DNA from: Pseudisothecium myosuroides
Taxonomy: Eukaryota; Streptophyta; Bryopsida; Hypnales; Lembophyllaceae
NCBI GenBank assembly: GCA_951799445.1
Contig: OX637296.1
Location: 6,324,001-6,388,000 of the forward strand
Reading direction: 5' to 3'
DNA length: 64,000 bases
Shown here one piece after another: positions 10,143 to 21,380 of the stretch (position 1 is the first letter of the stretch; each line of letters opens with the position of its first letter). Below the pieces are notes generated by a model. The model was not told the DNA's origin. It saw nothing but the letters and a program-made list of their open reading frames with translations, and made no database searches. Made by a program: the position numbers and the translations under genes.

Positions 10143-10429
10143 TGCGAATGATTAAGTGAATAAAAAGTTCATTGTGCATAGAATTCCAACCACGGTCTTT
10201 TAACTCCTAGAGTACCAAATGACGTTTTTTTGGCAACTTAGCAATAATTGTGGACATGCAACTTATTACAAAAGGGATTTTTCTTGTTTTTCTTTAAAAT
10301 TCTCACATAACATGTGGTCAAAGTGTAGCTTCAAGCGTGCCGCAACAGTTTTTGTAACTTTTGAGAACATAATTAAAAGCTATTGCATGACATATAATTT
10401 TAATTGCTTGGTGGGCAACTCGGACAACT

Positions 10430-10800
10430 GAAAAAAATTCGTTTTCTTAAGAATAAAAAATTTCAATTTGGTTTCTTAGATTTATATTTACTTGAAAAGC
10501 TTAGAATCATTGCATTTGTACTAAGAAGAAAGGCATGAGGAGTTTTATTTTCTAGGCAATTAAGGAATCTCTACTCAAAAATGAACTTTGAAGTCCTTTA
10601 TTTAATTCAATTTGCAATATTTGCAAAAAATACAAAACCATTGAATGTAGATTATTTATTACAACATTACAAACATTAGCATTGGAATTTTTCAATTGTG
10701 TAACTAAATTGTTAACAATTTAGTATTTTAAATCATACTCTACTTTTTTTGTAATTTTTTCCAAGCATGAATGTGGAATATCTTTTGTTGAAATATTTCT
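10430..10800 (+). repeat. Family A-related fragment within CACTA element
   Basis: Corresponds to 22,560-22,900 in an intact family A copy: GAACTTTGAAGTCCTTTATTT, ATGTAGATT.TTTATTACAAC and TTTTTCAATT. Both family A ends are missing. Either the CACTA element captured it or it is an older insertion. Confidence 0.6.
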
Positions 10801-11404
10801 TATTTATTTCCAACTTATTTCTTCAACATATTATGGAGAGTAACAAGTTAATTGTAGGATCTACACATTTTTGTCCAAAAAGTTTGTTATGAAAGATGAA
10901 ATCTAATAAATCATTTGAGAAGGGTTGAAAATACTTTCTTTTTGAAATCCAAGCAATATAATCTCGCAATTGGTAAGGTTTTCAATGTGTTAACCTTACC
11001 CTACTACAATGAAACAAAAACATTCTAAAAGATTCCAAAATATTAAAAGATTCCTAAAGATTCCTAAAGATTCTCAAAAGATTCTAAAAGATTCCATAAG
11101 ATTCCAAAAAAATTCTAGATTCCTTGAATTTCTGTTGATTTGGTATTGCACTATCCAAATCAACAGAAAGCGGTCGGTCATTATGTTGGCTTTTACAGAA
11201 AGTCCTTACACTGCTCTAAACAACATAAATGAACAGAAATCAGTTGATTTTCTGTTGATTTGGTCATGATTTTTCTACTAGTGAAAGTTGGCCAATTCAG
11301 CGTGAGTGTACAACTACCTGCTACAAAGGCCCTATGTTGCCAAACAAATGTGGGAGTGACGAGAGGAACAGCACAACTTATACCGTGAAAGGGGTGTTGG
11401 TATG

Positions 11405-11556
11405 GAGCCGTTTTGTTGTAGACAAAGTTGCTCTATTTACGCATAGTTAACTTTTGTTTGTTTGTAACCTTTACTTCCAAGTACGCTACTTGTGGCTGCT
11501 CATCTTGTCCCTTGCCCTTGTAATGAAATTCCATTTCATTTGTTTCAAAAAATAGA
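11405..11556 (+). mobile_element. LINE 3'-end fragment
   Basis: Ends TTGCCCTTGTAATGAAATTC then CATTTCATTTGTTTCAAAAAA, with GCTACTTGTGGCTGC upstream, the same layout as the other LINE tails here. The 5' boundary is estimated. No coding portion remains. Confidence 0.5.
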
Positions 11557-11641
11557 CAAAGCGCGACAAGCCTAGAGTGGTGTTCACCAACACCAAAACC
11601 CAAGGAGGAAAACCACACAAAGTAACAAACGCAAGACACTA

Positions 11642-12836
11642 AATCAGGCCCACGAAGTGAGACCAGCAAGGTAAAAACGCAAGAATTTTATCCCCTAAAG
11701 GACCATTGTCCCCTCGGGGGACAAATGCGTTTTCGGGCAGGTACCTACGGGCTGAAATTTTCTCTTGATTTTTTTAAACTTTTTTTGGAGGTAGAAAAGT
11801 TGATTAGCTTCATGGGAATATAATTTTTTTCACAATCGGTGCCCGGGAAAAAAAGTTATGACCAAATAAGCTCAGAATAGGGGACGGGGGGCAGCAAAAA
11901 AATCTTGCAAATTTTTTTTTTGAATTTTTTGAATTTTTTTTCTCATAGATTATATTTTTGTCTATCTGGGAAGCTTTATTTCATTTCATTTGGATTTTTT
12001 ATGAGGAAGTTATGGACATTCTTGTTTTTCGGGCAGTTAGAGCATCTTCTTGAAAAAAAAAACCTCATAGGATTCATTTCTGAATGCAATTTTTCAAATT
12101 TTTCAAATTTTTTTTTTTTTGCATGGTTTATTTTACATACTAGAACAATCTCACCATTGGGATTAGTGCATTTTAATTCCATCTAAAATATATGAATATT
12201 TTAGATTTTCCTTCTATCTCGTACCTACTTCTACTTAACAATTTTTTTAAGAATGAAAACTGAGTTTTTTTTAATTTCTTTTTTTTAACTAGACTCTCAA
12301 CTCAATTTCCCACTATAATCATTTAAAGCTCAATATTTTTAGTGCAAAATTTTTAAGTTAAAAATGTTCAAAGTCAAAAATTCCAGTCCCGCAATGTGCT
12401 GAAAAACTTGTTTTTTCCACTTTAAACACAAATATCTTGCAATCAGTGCGGTCAAAAATTCTGAAATTTTTTCCACACACTCTCATACTAGTTAGGTGTA
12501 AGATCCTACGGTTAGATGTGGAAAAAAAACAATTTAAATTTTTTTCAACTCTTTGCTACAGAAATGACAGTTTTCAGTGTTTATTGGCAGAAAAAAGGCC
12601 TCAGTCCTTTAGGGGTTATCCCGGGGGAATTAGCAAGAATTTTTTATTTTTCACAAATTTTATTTTTTGCAAATTTTGAATTCATATTTGCGCTCAGAAA
12701 CCCCAAATTAGCTAGGAGAGAGTCTAGAACATACCCTTGAAACGGCACAAAATAGGGGGCAAGATTTTACTTTTACCCCCAAGAACTTGTGTTTTCACCC
12801 TGCTAAAGTAGTCCGACTTCGTGGGACTCATTTAGC
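11642..12836. mobile_element. Family B MITE interrupted by a family A element
   Basis: Inverted ends TAAATCAGGCCCACGAAGTG (from 11642) and ACTTCGTGGGACTCATTTAG (to about 12835) enclose a B interior (CACAAAATAGGGGGCAA, TTCATATTTGCG.TCAGA) shared with 18.7-19.1, 21.4-21.6 and 50.8-51.2 kb. Without the inserted A copy (11692-12615) it would be about 270 bp. Non-coding. Confidence 0.7.
11692..12615 (+). mobile_element. Family A element, full length, TTAT-flanked
   Basis: It starts CCCCTAAAGGACCATTGTCC and ends GTCCTTTAGGGG, a 12-bp inverted repeat. TTAT occurs on both sides (11688-11691, 12616-12619), a variant of the TTAA seen at other copies. The 924-bp interior aligns along its length with 43,650-44,563, for example GGACGGGGGGCA, TTTTTCGGGCA and GTTAGATGTG. 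No transposase frame. Interpreted as a non-autonomous piggyBac-type element. Confidence 0.7.
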
Positions 12837-12875
12837 GTCCTGCGAAACAAACTCTACAATAAGTTGACTTCGGAG

Positions 12876-12904
12876 GCCATCCATCCATCCATCCGTCCAT
12901 CCGT
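12876..12904. repeat. (CCAT)n microsatellite
   Basis: CCATCCATCCATCC followed by CCGT variants. Confidence 0.9.
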
Positions 12905-13423
12905 CTCCATTAATGAATTTGGGCTCCTTTCCTTTCCTCCCCTCCGTCCTGCCATCCATGGGGGCTGATCCATCCCTGCCATTGCCCAAAGTGGGTCGGA
13001 GGGTCTTTCACGGGTCCTGGCAGTTCCATCCTTTTGGAATTAATATGAGTTGGTCCCTTGGTCTTCACTGACCCAATGTAAGTTATAGGCTGCAAGTAAT
13101 GTTGCGCTGACAACAACAACAATGACATCGTACTGGCTCCATGATGGGAACTGCATTCATAACCCCTCCCTTGCCTTTTCCCAACAGGCAACCAGTTGCC
13201 CAGCAAATCACAAAGACTCGGATTCCCTTCTCATCACTCTTTTAGGATGGACGTAAAAATCCTTCATGTTTTTAATATTTTTTTAGTTGAAGATACTTAT
13301 TATTTGGACATGAAAAGCACCACAGGCACAGGAGCCCTAAGTTTTAAGTCAGAGCCCATACTGTAGCCCCTTTTCAGTTGCAGGAACCAAGAGGGAGGGA
13401 GTGGGTGGCAGGAAATGAATGGT
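12905..13423. other. GC-moderate unique sequence
   Basis: No gene is supported. Open frames on the minus strand are short and unrecognised. A possible TTTTCCCAACAG/GC acceptor-like site occurs near 13,190. Confidence 0.3.
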
Positions 13424-14135
13424 GTGGGGGCTCGAAATGGCGACCACAAACAGACGGAGGTACATTGGGCTTTCTTCAATGTACCAGAAGTGTACATTTC
13501 AGGAGGTCCGTCTGGGGGTTGCTTGTACTGGAGTGACCTCTGTGTTTTGACTTCAGAAATTAGTAAACTAATCCTACAAAGGTCCAAAAAACATGAAACG
13601 GACTTGGGTTCGATCATGCCAATTCCATTCTTCTTCCGATGAATATTTGTTGAAAACTGTTCTGAGGAGTTTTACTATTGTATTTTGACTTCCAAAAAAT
13701 TCTAACCTCATTCCACAAAGGTCCAAAAAATAAGAAACTACGTGGGTTCGATGCTAATTCCATTCTTCTTCCAACAAAAATTTATTGAAAACTGTTGTGA
13801 GGAGTCTTACTATTGTATTTTGACTTTGGAAATTCGTAAACTCATTCCAGAAAAGTGCAAAAAATAAGAAACTACTTGGGTTCGATGCTAATTCCATTTT
13901 TCTTCCTATCGAAAATTTATTGAAAATTGTTGTGAGGAGTTTTACCACTGTATTTTGACTTTGGAAATTCGTAAACTCATTCCAGAAAAGTCCAAAAAAT
14001 AAGAAACTACTTAGGTTCGATGCTAATTCCATTTTTCTTCCTATCGAAAATTTATTGAAAATTGTTTCGAGGACTTTTAGCTTCCAACCCCCAATGCTGA
14101 ATCAGCTCTTAAAAAGGTCGCTTCTTTGAGAGCAG
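13424..14135 (-). mobile_element. Family E element with internally amplified unit
   Basis: Read on the minus strand it follows the E copies at 53.8 and 59.1 kb: GGTCGC near one end, then TTCAGTAAATTTT-like and TTTTTTGGACCTTT.TGGAAT blocks, and GTACATTGAAGAAAGC near the other end (13,457-13,485). Typical E copies are about 312 bp; this is about 710 because one internal block is repeated. The terminal AGGTAGGAGG is badly eroded. Confidence 0.6.
13545..14080. repeat. Four-copy tandem array, unit about 135 bp
   Basis: GGGTTCGATGCTAATTCCAT-type landmarks occur at 13606, 13744, 13878 and 14013 (spacing 138, 134, 135). The later units are the most alike, consistent with recent amplification by slippage or unequal exchange inside a family E element. 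Confidence 0.85.
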
Positions 14136-14149
14136 ACTACCGGTAAGTT

Positions 14150-15370
14150 AAGCCATGTCTTTGTCATTCCAGCAGGGAAAGGAGCTGAATTCTTCAAAAG
14201 CTGTACAAGTTTTTTATTTTTTTTTTTTATTTTTTATTTTTTTTTTTAACAAGCTGTACAAGTGTGGACCTCTCACTCACCCCATGAACCAAACCAAAAA
14301 GAGATTTATTTGCTTACCCAATGAATGCCGTAGGTTACATGTCCTTATACCGCTCATTGAAAACAGCTTGTAATGGAATAATAGAGCCCAGTTGGTACAC
14401 TCCTTGTGTTTTGAAATCAGATAGAGATTTAATTTTGTGTTGAACAAAATATCCTAAAGTCATTGTGCATGGATATCTTGGAATTTAAAAAAGCGAATAA
14501 AAATCTTGGCATGTGTACTCGGAGAGAGATTGCGAAAAAAAAGTTGGAAATAATATGCAAAATGAAACATGAACGGAGATGCAATTAATTTTACACCACT
14601 AGTCCAAATGAAGAAATTGTTTATTTGAATGTGGTGTTGATGGATTGAGAGGAAGGTTTGTAAGAAGTCCAAAAGTTCACAATAATTACAACCGGCAATA
14701 TTTCTCCCTGAACTTTATATTTTGGTAATATTTGGTCAAAGATTGAACGAGCCTTGAAATTATTTTTAGACAACTTGCATTGATTCATTGCATTTGGGTG
14801 TTTTTTTAGCTATGAGTATTCCAAAAATGCAAGCACAACTTGACAATTTTGCAACATTGACACTTCCTTGTGAATTGTGGACTTTATGAAATGTGCATTC
14901 CTTAAGGATTCCATACGTTCTCCAAACTTGGTCATTTTTGGAATTAGAGAACCTATCGATAAGAGTTGTTTTATGTCCAGTCACACCTACTAAAATGTAT
15001 AAATGCACTAAGAAATCATACTTGCTTCCAAAATTTAGTACAAAAAACTCATTTGCCTACAGTGGAAGGACCATGAAACTTTTTATTCAACTCAAAAATT
15101 TAAATTTTTTTCTAATATTTTTTATAGTTTCAAACAATGTTTTTGTTGCTTTGAATCTACATTTAGATTTTCAACCAATTGGATCTAAATGAAATCTAAT
15201 AATATAAGGGCCACGTGTAAGAAAATTTACCTTATTCACAATTTTTCCTTATTTATTTGTGATTTAATTCACTATAAACTTCTACTTGAAAGCTAGTTTG
15301 AAACATTTAAAAAAAAAGATTTCTAAGTCCCTAAATCTTTGTAATGAATCCTTTTTCAATTGAAGCAAGG
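14150..15370. other. AT-rich intergenic sequence
   Basis: Poly-T stretch at 14,210-14,250; otherwise no gene or repeat recognised. Confidence 0.35.
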
Positions 15371-15379
15371 CATCTTTTT

Positions 15380-15860
15380 GGATCATATTCCTACACGGTT
15401 TTATGCGGTTAGTGGTACCTGGGGAATGCTTTGCATTGTTGTCATGTGGGTGTTGTAGATTGAACGCAACGACATGGCATTCAACGACATCCGTTGGCAC
15501 CTAGCTAAACTTATGCAACGTATTTGGTTGGGGATTATTGACTATAAGCGAGTCAAGTGGGACTCAGTGAGTAAGTAATAATTTGGTAGTCATGAGAGGT
15601 GGAGGAAGGCTAGGAACAACTTCAAAAAGCAATGGACCCGTAGTTCTGTGTTTGCAAATATGTTTGATGATTCCCTGAGATGGATGCTTTCCAACCCACG
15701 GGCCAGTTTTGTCTTCTGATCGCCATAGGTGTCGCTCTAGTTGTATTTTATTGTTTTGTTTCTGTTGGCCACTTGCCCACCCGGGCCACTTGCAATTGGG
15801 CTCTTGTTACCCTTTTTTCTTGCAATAAAGGTAAATTTACTTATGTAAAAAAATATCAAT
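15380..15860 (+). mobile_element. 5'-truncated LINE: ORF2 C terminus plus 3' UTR
   Basis: The fragment holds the end of a LINE second ORF (see 15,459-15,719) followed by a 3' UTR with CACCCGGGCCACTTGCAATT, CTTGCAATAAAGG and an A-rich end. The same tail layout occurs without coding sequence at 11.5, 29.4, 35.8 and 46.3 kb, tying those fragments to this LINE type. The 5' boundary is not sharp. Confidence 0.7.
15459..15719 (+). pseudogene. LINE ORF2 C-terminal remnant (after the reverse transcriptase)
   Basis: The frame reads IERNDMAFNDIRWHLAKLMQ, then RIWLGIIDYKRVKWDSVSK, two stops (TAA TAA), then FGSHERWRKARNNFKKQW and on to a TGA at 15717-15719. The ERN...F motif preceded by GMLCIVVMWVL is characteristic of the segment after the zinc-binding RVT-associated domain in plant LINE polyproteins. 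A TAG stop precedes IERND. With three stops and no catalytic domain left it is a dead relic. Confidence 0.7.
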
Positions 15861-15864
15861 TTTT

Positions 15865-17589
15865 GAAGGAAAAATATAGTTTATGTATGCATTAGAGTTT
15901 CTACAAATCATTTTTGTGTGTTTTCAATTTTATAAAAATTTATTACAAACTTCTTTCAAAATGTCCATTTAAATAATAATTTTTCCATATGCACAATATG
16001 GACTAAAAGTAAAGTCTTGGTTCCAAAGACATTAAAGTGTCCAGAGTGTGAAAACTACCTTTAGTACTTAGATTACATAGTTTGTTGGGATTCAACTAAT
16101 GACTTGCTTCTCCATTTTTTTTTAAATGTACATGATTTCAATATTTTCCTTAAAGAAGAATGAAACAATGTAATTTGCTACAATTGAAAATTAATTATTG
16201 CAAATTCACACTTACTTAGACCAAATATAAGGTACAAAATTTTGTCATTAGAATTACAACTTCATGGATTGTTATGTAATAACACCTTTTCTACGATGTT
16301 ATTGTCTTGATTTTGGAGTATTCTATGTTTACAAAGCAAATTCTCTATAAACTTCATGTATTGTATTACTGCCTTGTTCCACAAACTTCGAGTAACCATC
16401 TCGTAGGTAAAAGATTTTGGCAACAATAGTAAGGCAAATACAACTAATTGAACCCTCACCTAAGTGCCTCATTTCTAATCCTTTAAAAGACTAGAATTGT
16501 GTTTAAATATCAATACTATATTTCATTATATGAACCTAAGAATTTTCCATCATTGAGAAAGTTTTCAATTTGTTTTGTAAAAAAATATTGTTTATATATT
16601 TTTGTAGAAAAAATAAAAACAACAAGAACAATCCAATTAATTTGAAATTTTCTCGAGAGGTAGAGGTAGCGATGGAAATTACTATGAAAATTTTTCAATA
16701 AATTATTTCATCTTTAATTTCCAAAACACACTTGAAAAGATCTTCCGGTCAAATTCTATTATCAAATTAAACTTATCCTTTTATATGATAGACATATAAA
16801 ATTTTGATCATTTTGATAGTAGCAAAATCAAGTTATTATGATTTAAAAAGTGAAAATAAAAATATTTAATTGTTAATATATTAGAATAATCCGTAATTTT
16901 TTTTTCCATAAATGGAAGTTAGAATGAGAAATATAATTTAGTAACTTAAATTTTAAAATTCTTTAAAAAATATACATATGAATGAAACACACACAATATT
17001 GTGTTATTTGGATTCTAACATATGGAGCTTGTAATTGCAATATTAATTCTTTTCAGTTTTTGGATTTTTTTCATATTTTCAAAACAAAACAAAAAAATTA
17101 TTGTTAAACTTCTTTTCTTAGTGCAAGTTAAATACCAAAATTGATTATATTAAAAGTTTCAATCAAAGTGGACTAAGGCGCATTCACTTTTTGGGATGTG
17201 TGGATCTTTAGGGGTTAATTCTCACAATATATCTAGTATAGTTATACTTGTCTAAAAAATTTTATGCCACATAAATATGAAAAGAATAAAGAACCTTAAT
17301 TTTGATTCTAAAATAACGAGGAGGATGGTATACAAATAATATTATTAAATAGCCTAAACCATTTCCCCTTGGGGATTTAAATAATCCCTCCTTCAATCTT
17401 TGAGAATGAATTTCGTTTTTATTTGGAGAGAATCATTTGTTGGCAAGATTGTTGCAATGTTGGAGGCTCCCACTTTCTGGGGGAATAAAAGGGACCCTCA
17501 ACATTGGTTCATAATGTTATGACATGGTGACGCCAACGTTTGGGGGATTTTCTAAATTTTACAAGCTATTTTTTTTTCCAATTCATATA
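15865..17589. other. AT-rich intergenic sequence
   Basis: Very AT-rich with no ORF above 65 codons, no tRNA-like boxes and no repeat that I could pair with another part of the window. Confidence 0.35.
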
Positions 17590-17800
17590 ATGAATTGTCA
17601 TTTTTTCAAGTACCTAGTCCGTTTCTTTCTCTATTTTTTTTTACTCCAAACAAATTTTTTATAGATTTTCCTACTACAGAAATTTATAGAAATTTTATAG
17701 ATTTTTTTACTACTTTTTTTTCCCGAGCCGTTTTTTCAAACTGCAACCGATTTTCTCCCCTAGTTCTACTGGCTAAACTATGACAAATTAATCGATGATT
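17590..17800. repeat. Family I repeat, short copy
   Basis: TTTCAAGTACCTAGTCC, CTCTATTTTTTTTTACTCCAA, TTTATAGATTTTT and CAACCGATTTTCTCCCCTA match 19,400-19,560 and 20,530-20,690 in the same orientation. Confidence 0.6.
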
Positions 17801-18201
17801 CCTCCCCGAACATGGGGTGACGCAATTACACAAGAATCACAACTACAGGTCCATAACTTCAACCGACCAACCGACCCTAAATGTTCAGTCTTTTCCTGTA
17901 AACTCTTTCTCCTTTTTAACCCCCAAAGAACCATAAGGCCACCAAGTGGCTTCTGCAACATTGTTTTTTTTCCCCCTCCTTTCCTTTAGGGTCAGTCAGG
18001 ATGTATCATATCATGAGTTTGCGAGTTGAGTGCAGGTGCAACTTGGTTGCTCCTCCCAGACCGGGATTGCCCCTCTTCATCAGTTGCCAATATACGATCT
18101 CGGGGTCTGGGGGTCCGTCGCCTGTCCCAGAATCATCCATCACCCCTTCCCTTGCACTTGGCATTTTGGCCGGCAATCCGGGGGTCTGCATGTGCTGACA
18201 T

Positions 18202-18240
18202 GGGAGGGAGGGAGGGAGGGAGGGCGGGCGGGAGGGGAAG
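18202..18240 (+). repeat. (GGGA)n tract, possible G-quadruplex
   Basis: At least eight runs of three or more G separated by single bases, switching from GGGA to GGGC and GGGG. Confidence 0.85.
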
Positions 18241-18401
18241 GGGAAGGCAAAGCATGCCCCCGGTGCCCCCATGACACCAGTCAGGGTTGGTTACAAAGGT
18301 CCGACCAGTCATAAGAGGAAGTACCACTGCGACGGAATAATGAGGAGAACGACGTGCCATAGGCTGAAGGCCAAAAAGGTGCCATCATGGACAGTGGCTT
18401 T

Positions 18402-18440
18402 GGGGGGACGGACGGATGGACGGACCGACGGACCGACGGG
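18402..18440 (+). repeat. GACG/GACC tetranucleotide repeat
   Basis: GGACGGACGGATGGACGGAC followed by further GACCGACG units. Confidence 0.85.
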
Positions 18441-18719
18441 TGCACATCATCGGGACTTTGTCCTTGATGGTCTCACTCGGGCTCGTCAGGCCTGAAGGGG
18501 GACTGTTGTCTGGGGGTCTGCAGGGGGGCAAGTGAGTGAAAGGGAGCCCTGGCCAGCCCCCAAGCATGACTGCTGGCTGGCTGGCTGGAAGGGAAGCCCT
18601 TATTAATTACCTTACCTTATTACTCCATAAGGGACTGAGGCCAACTGAAGCATGAAGGCCAGGGAGGACTGATGGATTGACCCTCTTATTTGCCCCATGT
18701 TTTACCTGTGGAGAAAACA

Positions 18720-19110
18720 CTCGAATTTGTTATCAATCAATGGTTCTCCATTTGGTATAAAATGAAATAAAAATTAAAAAACTTGAATTTTTTATTTGCT
18801 GCTCATGATAAAATTTGCAGATTCGGAAATCAGAATTGATGATATTTGCAATCATAGTTTTTTTTGTTTTTTTTACACAAGTGTGTTGGACAACACACTG
18901 CAAGGGGTTTTCATCAAGTAGGTAGGTTGATTTCACGCCAGATAAACACAACTTGTTGCCCCCAGGTATTAATACCACACCATTCGGTTTGGGTACCTTC
19001 AATCAGAGGTTTTGAGTAATTAGTTCGGTGTGGTGAAGATATACAAAATTTGCATGGCACAAAATAGGGGGCAATTTTTACATTTATCCTTTAAAGGGGC
19101 AATAAGGGGT
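18720..19110. mobile_element. Family B fragment split by a poly(T)-led insertion
   Basis: B landmarks lie on both sides (TTTTTTATTTGC.GC.CATG to the left; GGCACAAAATAGGGGGCAA at 19,055-19,072). The interruption at about 18,851-19,015 starts with a T-run and contains ATTTCACGCCAGATAAACA and CATTCGGTTTGGGTACC, shared with 41,490-41,575. The T-run suggests a retroposon inserted on the minus strand. Confidence 0.55.
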
Positions 19111-19184
19111 CAATCCTCCCTAGCCCTTTCTTCCAAGTAGCTGGCGTTGGGGACTTTTTTTAAAAGTTTTACTAGCTAGTTTCT

Positions 19185-19560
19185 TTAAATTTCCACTAGT
19201 GTAGCCATGTGCCGTTGGCCCACTTTGCAAACATAAATAAAAAATTCATAACTTTCACATTGTATGCTCAAACGCCAAGAAACAAAGTTTGTGCACCCTT
19301 TTCCTTGGTACCATGAATGCGATTGGGGGATGCACGGTTCCGAAGATCTAACCGTATAATAATAAAAAAATAAAATAAAAAAATAAATATATAGATATTG
19401 AATTGTTTTTTTAATAAGTACCAAGTCCAATTTTTTTTCTCTATTTTTCACTTTGAATAGAGATTTTATAGATTTTTCACCATTTTTTTGTGTTGTTTTC
19501 GAATTGCAACCATTTTTTTTTCCCAATTCCACAAGCTAACAATGAACTAATTGGTGTTTT
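19185..19560. repeat. Family I repeat, copy 2
   Basis: Shares GTGCACCC..TCCTTG, GG.GACGCA.GGTTC, ATAGATATTGAA and the T-rich 3' block with 20,215-20,690. No inverted termini, coding sequence or TSD found. It could be a retroposon with a lost tail. Confidence 0.6.
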
Positions 19561-20214
19561 TCCCCAAACATTGTTCCCAAGTGTTTGTGGTAAGCTTAGT
19601 AAAACATCCATACTTTTATATTACGTTTTCTTCCTACATCTGCTTCTTAGACAAGTTTTTTCCTACAAATTTTTGAATATAGCCAATGTGGCACTCAACG
19701 ATATTATTTTGTAGTTGAAATAAGGTGGAAGGTAGTGAATTGGATAACATATCACTCAAAGTAGATGAAAAAAAATGCTCAAATGGAAGAAAGATGGTGA
19801 AATGAAGGAAAATTTTGACCTGTTGTGGTTTGCAAATCTGCACTAGCAACACTTCTAATGACCCACTACACTTTTACGTGCATGGAGTTTTTTCGTTAAA
19901 AATTTTAATTCTCAATTTTGGTCTAATGCACCAAAAAATAACTGTTTTTGTCAATTTCTCTCATATAAAACACCATCTGTCTCATTGGGTATTGGGGTTC
20001 AATACGAATTCTCCCATTCCTGCACAAAATGCACCAAGATTTTTATGACAAAGATGAATTTTGCACCGAGTTGTACGTATAACTTAATTCCCAAGTGAAA
20101 ACTGCAAAGAGATCATATTTGGTCGCTGCAAAAGGGAGCACTCGTGGACAGACGGAGCTCAGCGGGATGGACAACGGAGGGCATGGATTGGACAAATGTT
20201 TGGCACAGTGTCCA
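19561..20214. other. AT-rich intergenic sequence
   Basis: No gene or repeated element recognised. Confidence 0.3.
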
Positions 20215-20690
20215 GGATAATTTTTTTGTGAGTTTTACCAGTGCTTTTCCTTGAATTCCCACTACTGTAGTAAGCCTTGTGGCATTGCCACAATGTAATA
20301 AAACATAAAAGTAAAAGTAATTTTTTAGTTCATAAAAAATTTGAAACTCAATATCTTTTTCTGCCGTGAGTGAGAACAAAGTCTGTGCACCCCTCCTTGC
20401 AAAGAGCTTTCTAACAATACCAAGAATGCAACTAGGGGACGCATGGTTCTTAGTAGAGATCTCACTATAACAAACAAAACAAAGCAAAACAAAAACCTCA
20501 CTTAAGGTTATGGATAGATATTGAACCTTTTTTTTTCAAGTATCGAGTTATTTTCTCTATTTTTTACTCCAAGTAGAAAATTTATAGATTTTTTCACCAT
20601 TTTTTTTCCCCTCAAATTGCAACCAGGTTTTTTTTCCCAATTCTATTGACTAACTTTGAAGTATCCACCAGTTTTTCTTCAACACTGATT
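20215..20690. repeat. Family I repeat, copy 3 (longest)
   Basis: The most complete copy, from GTCCAGGATAATTTTTTTGTGA through CAAAGTCTGTGCACCC and TAGATATTGAACC to TTTTCCCAATTCTATTGACTAAC. The 5' limit is defined only by loss of similarity to copy 2. Confidence 0.6.
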
Positions 20691-21076
20691 TGGTATGGAA
20701 AACGTGGCCGCCAATGAAACACAAAGCTCCAAGCCAAGTTGGTCGCTGGCTGACCCTGCCTCCATGACCCTGGGAAGCTGCCCTAAGTGACTACTACTGT
20801 AACTCCGTGAGGCGTGAGCAGAGGGCTCGAGGTTTCGAGCACTGCAATGCGCGATATTTGAGAGGTCAGTGTTGGAATGAAGTACTGGTTCAAATGATCA
20901 ACATGGTGAGGTGGGATCCAGGGGTACGTTTCTGGAAAGCAAGAGAAAGCACCCTTGCACCAGAGAAAGCTGATACATTTATATTACATTACATTACAAT
21001 GCAAGCGACTCGGTCGTTAACCCAGTGAGCGAGCGGCCTAAAAAGGGTCTGAGGGATGACAAAGAATCTTTCTATG
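20691..21076. other. GC-moderate unique sequence
   Basis: An open stretch reads GFEHCNARYLRGQCWNEVLV but lacks an ATG start and has no recognised motif. No gene call. Confidence 0.25.
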
Positions 21077-21078
21077 TA

Positions 21079-21350
21079 AGGTAGGTACACCCAAAACCGC
21101 CACTTTTTGCTACTGAGCCTATTTACTATTATTAGACTGGTCAGGTTTTCATATGTTCTTGTTGGCAAGTGAAAGGAGGTTCCAACACACCAGAGAACAT
21201 GGCATTTGGATACTATATGCAAAAGTTATTAAGGAACAAAGTTTGGTTCTAAAAGCGTTTCTTCCACATAGGTACAAAACTGATTTTGGAGATGTACACA
21301 CAATAAAGATGGCGGTTTAAGGTCAGTGGCACATTTGGGTGTACCTACCT
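21079..21350 (+). mobile_element. Family D MITE, TA-flanked, copy 1
   Basis: Inverted ends AGGTAGGTACACCCAAA and TTTGGGTGTACCTACCT are bounded by TA at 21077-21078 and 21351-21352, the Tc1/mariner-type duplication. The 272-bp interior (CCGCCACTTTTTGCTACTGA, AAAGATGGCGGTTTAAGGTC) has no coding potential and is matched in inverse orientation at 28,204-28,467. Confidence 0.85.
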
Positions 21351-21380
21351 TAAGACAGAAGTGAACATGGCGGATGTTAA

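Larger units (their letters stand above)
9168..11283. mobile_element. Non-autonomous CACTA (En/Spm-type) transposon
   Basis: Perfect 13-bp inverted termini CACTAGTAGAAAA (9168-9180) and TTTTCTACTAGTG (11271-11283) are flanked by AAA on both sides (9165-9167 and 11284-11286), the 3-bp duplication typical of CACTA elements. Subterminal AATCAACAGAAA/TTTCTGTTGATTT motifs repeat in both orientations within 100-160 bases of each end, the usual binding-site arrangement of this superfamily. At 2,116 bp with no transposase frame it must depend on a transposase supplied elsewhere. It contains a tRNA-like segment, two foldbacks and a fragment related to family A. Confidence 0.85.
17801..18719. other. 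GC-rich unique island with simple repeats
   Basis: This is one of the few GC-rich segments. A 65-codon frame (18001-18198, MYHIMSLRVECRCNLVAPPR...) opens at an ATG but has no recognised domain. The block also carries the G-run repeat and GACG repeat listed separately and a GGCT repeat at about 18,568-18,590. It could be a gene promoter or exon, but nothing decides it. Confidence 0.3.
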
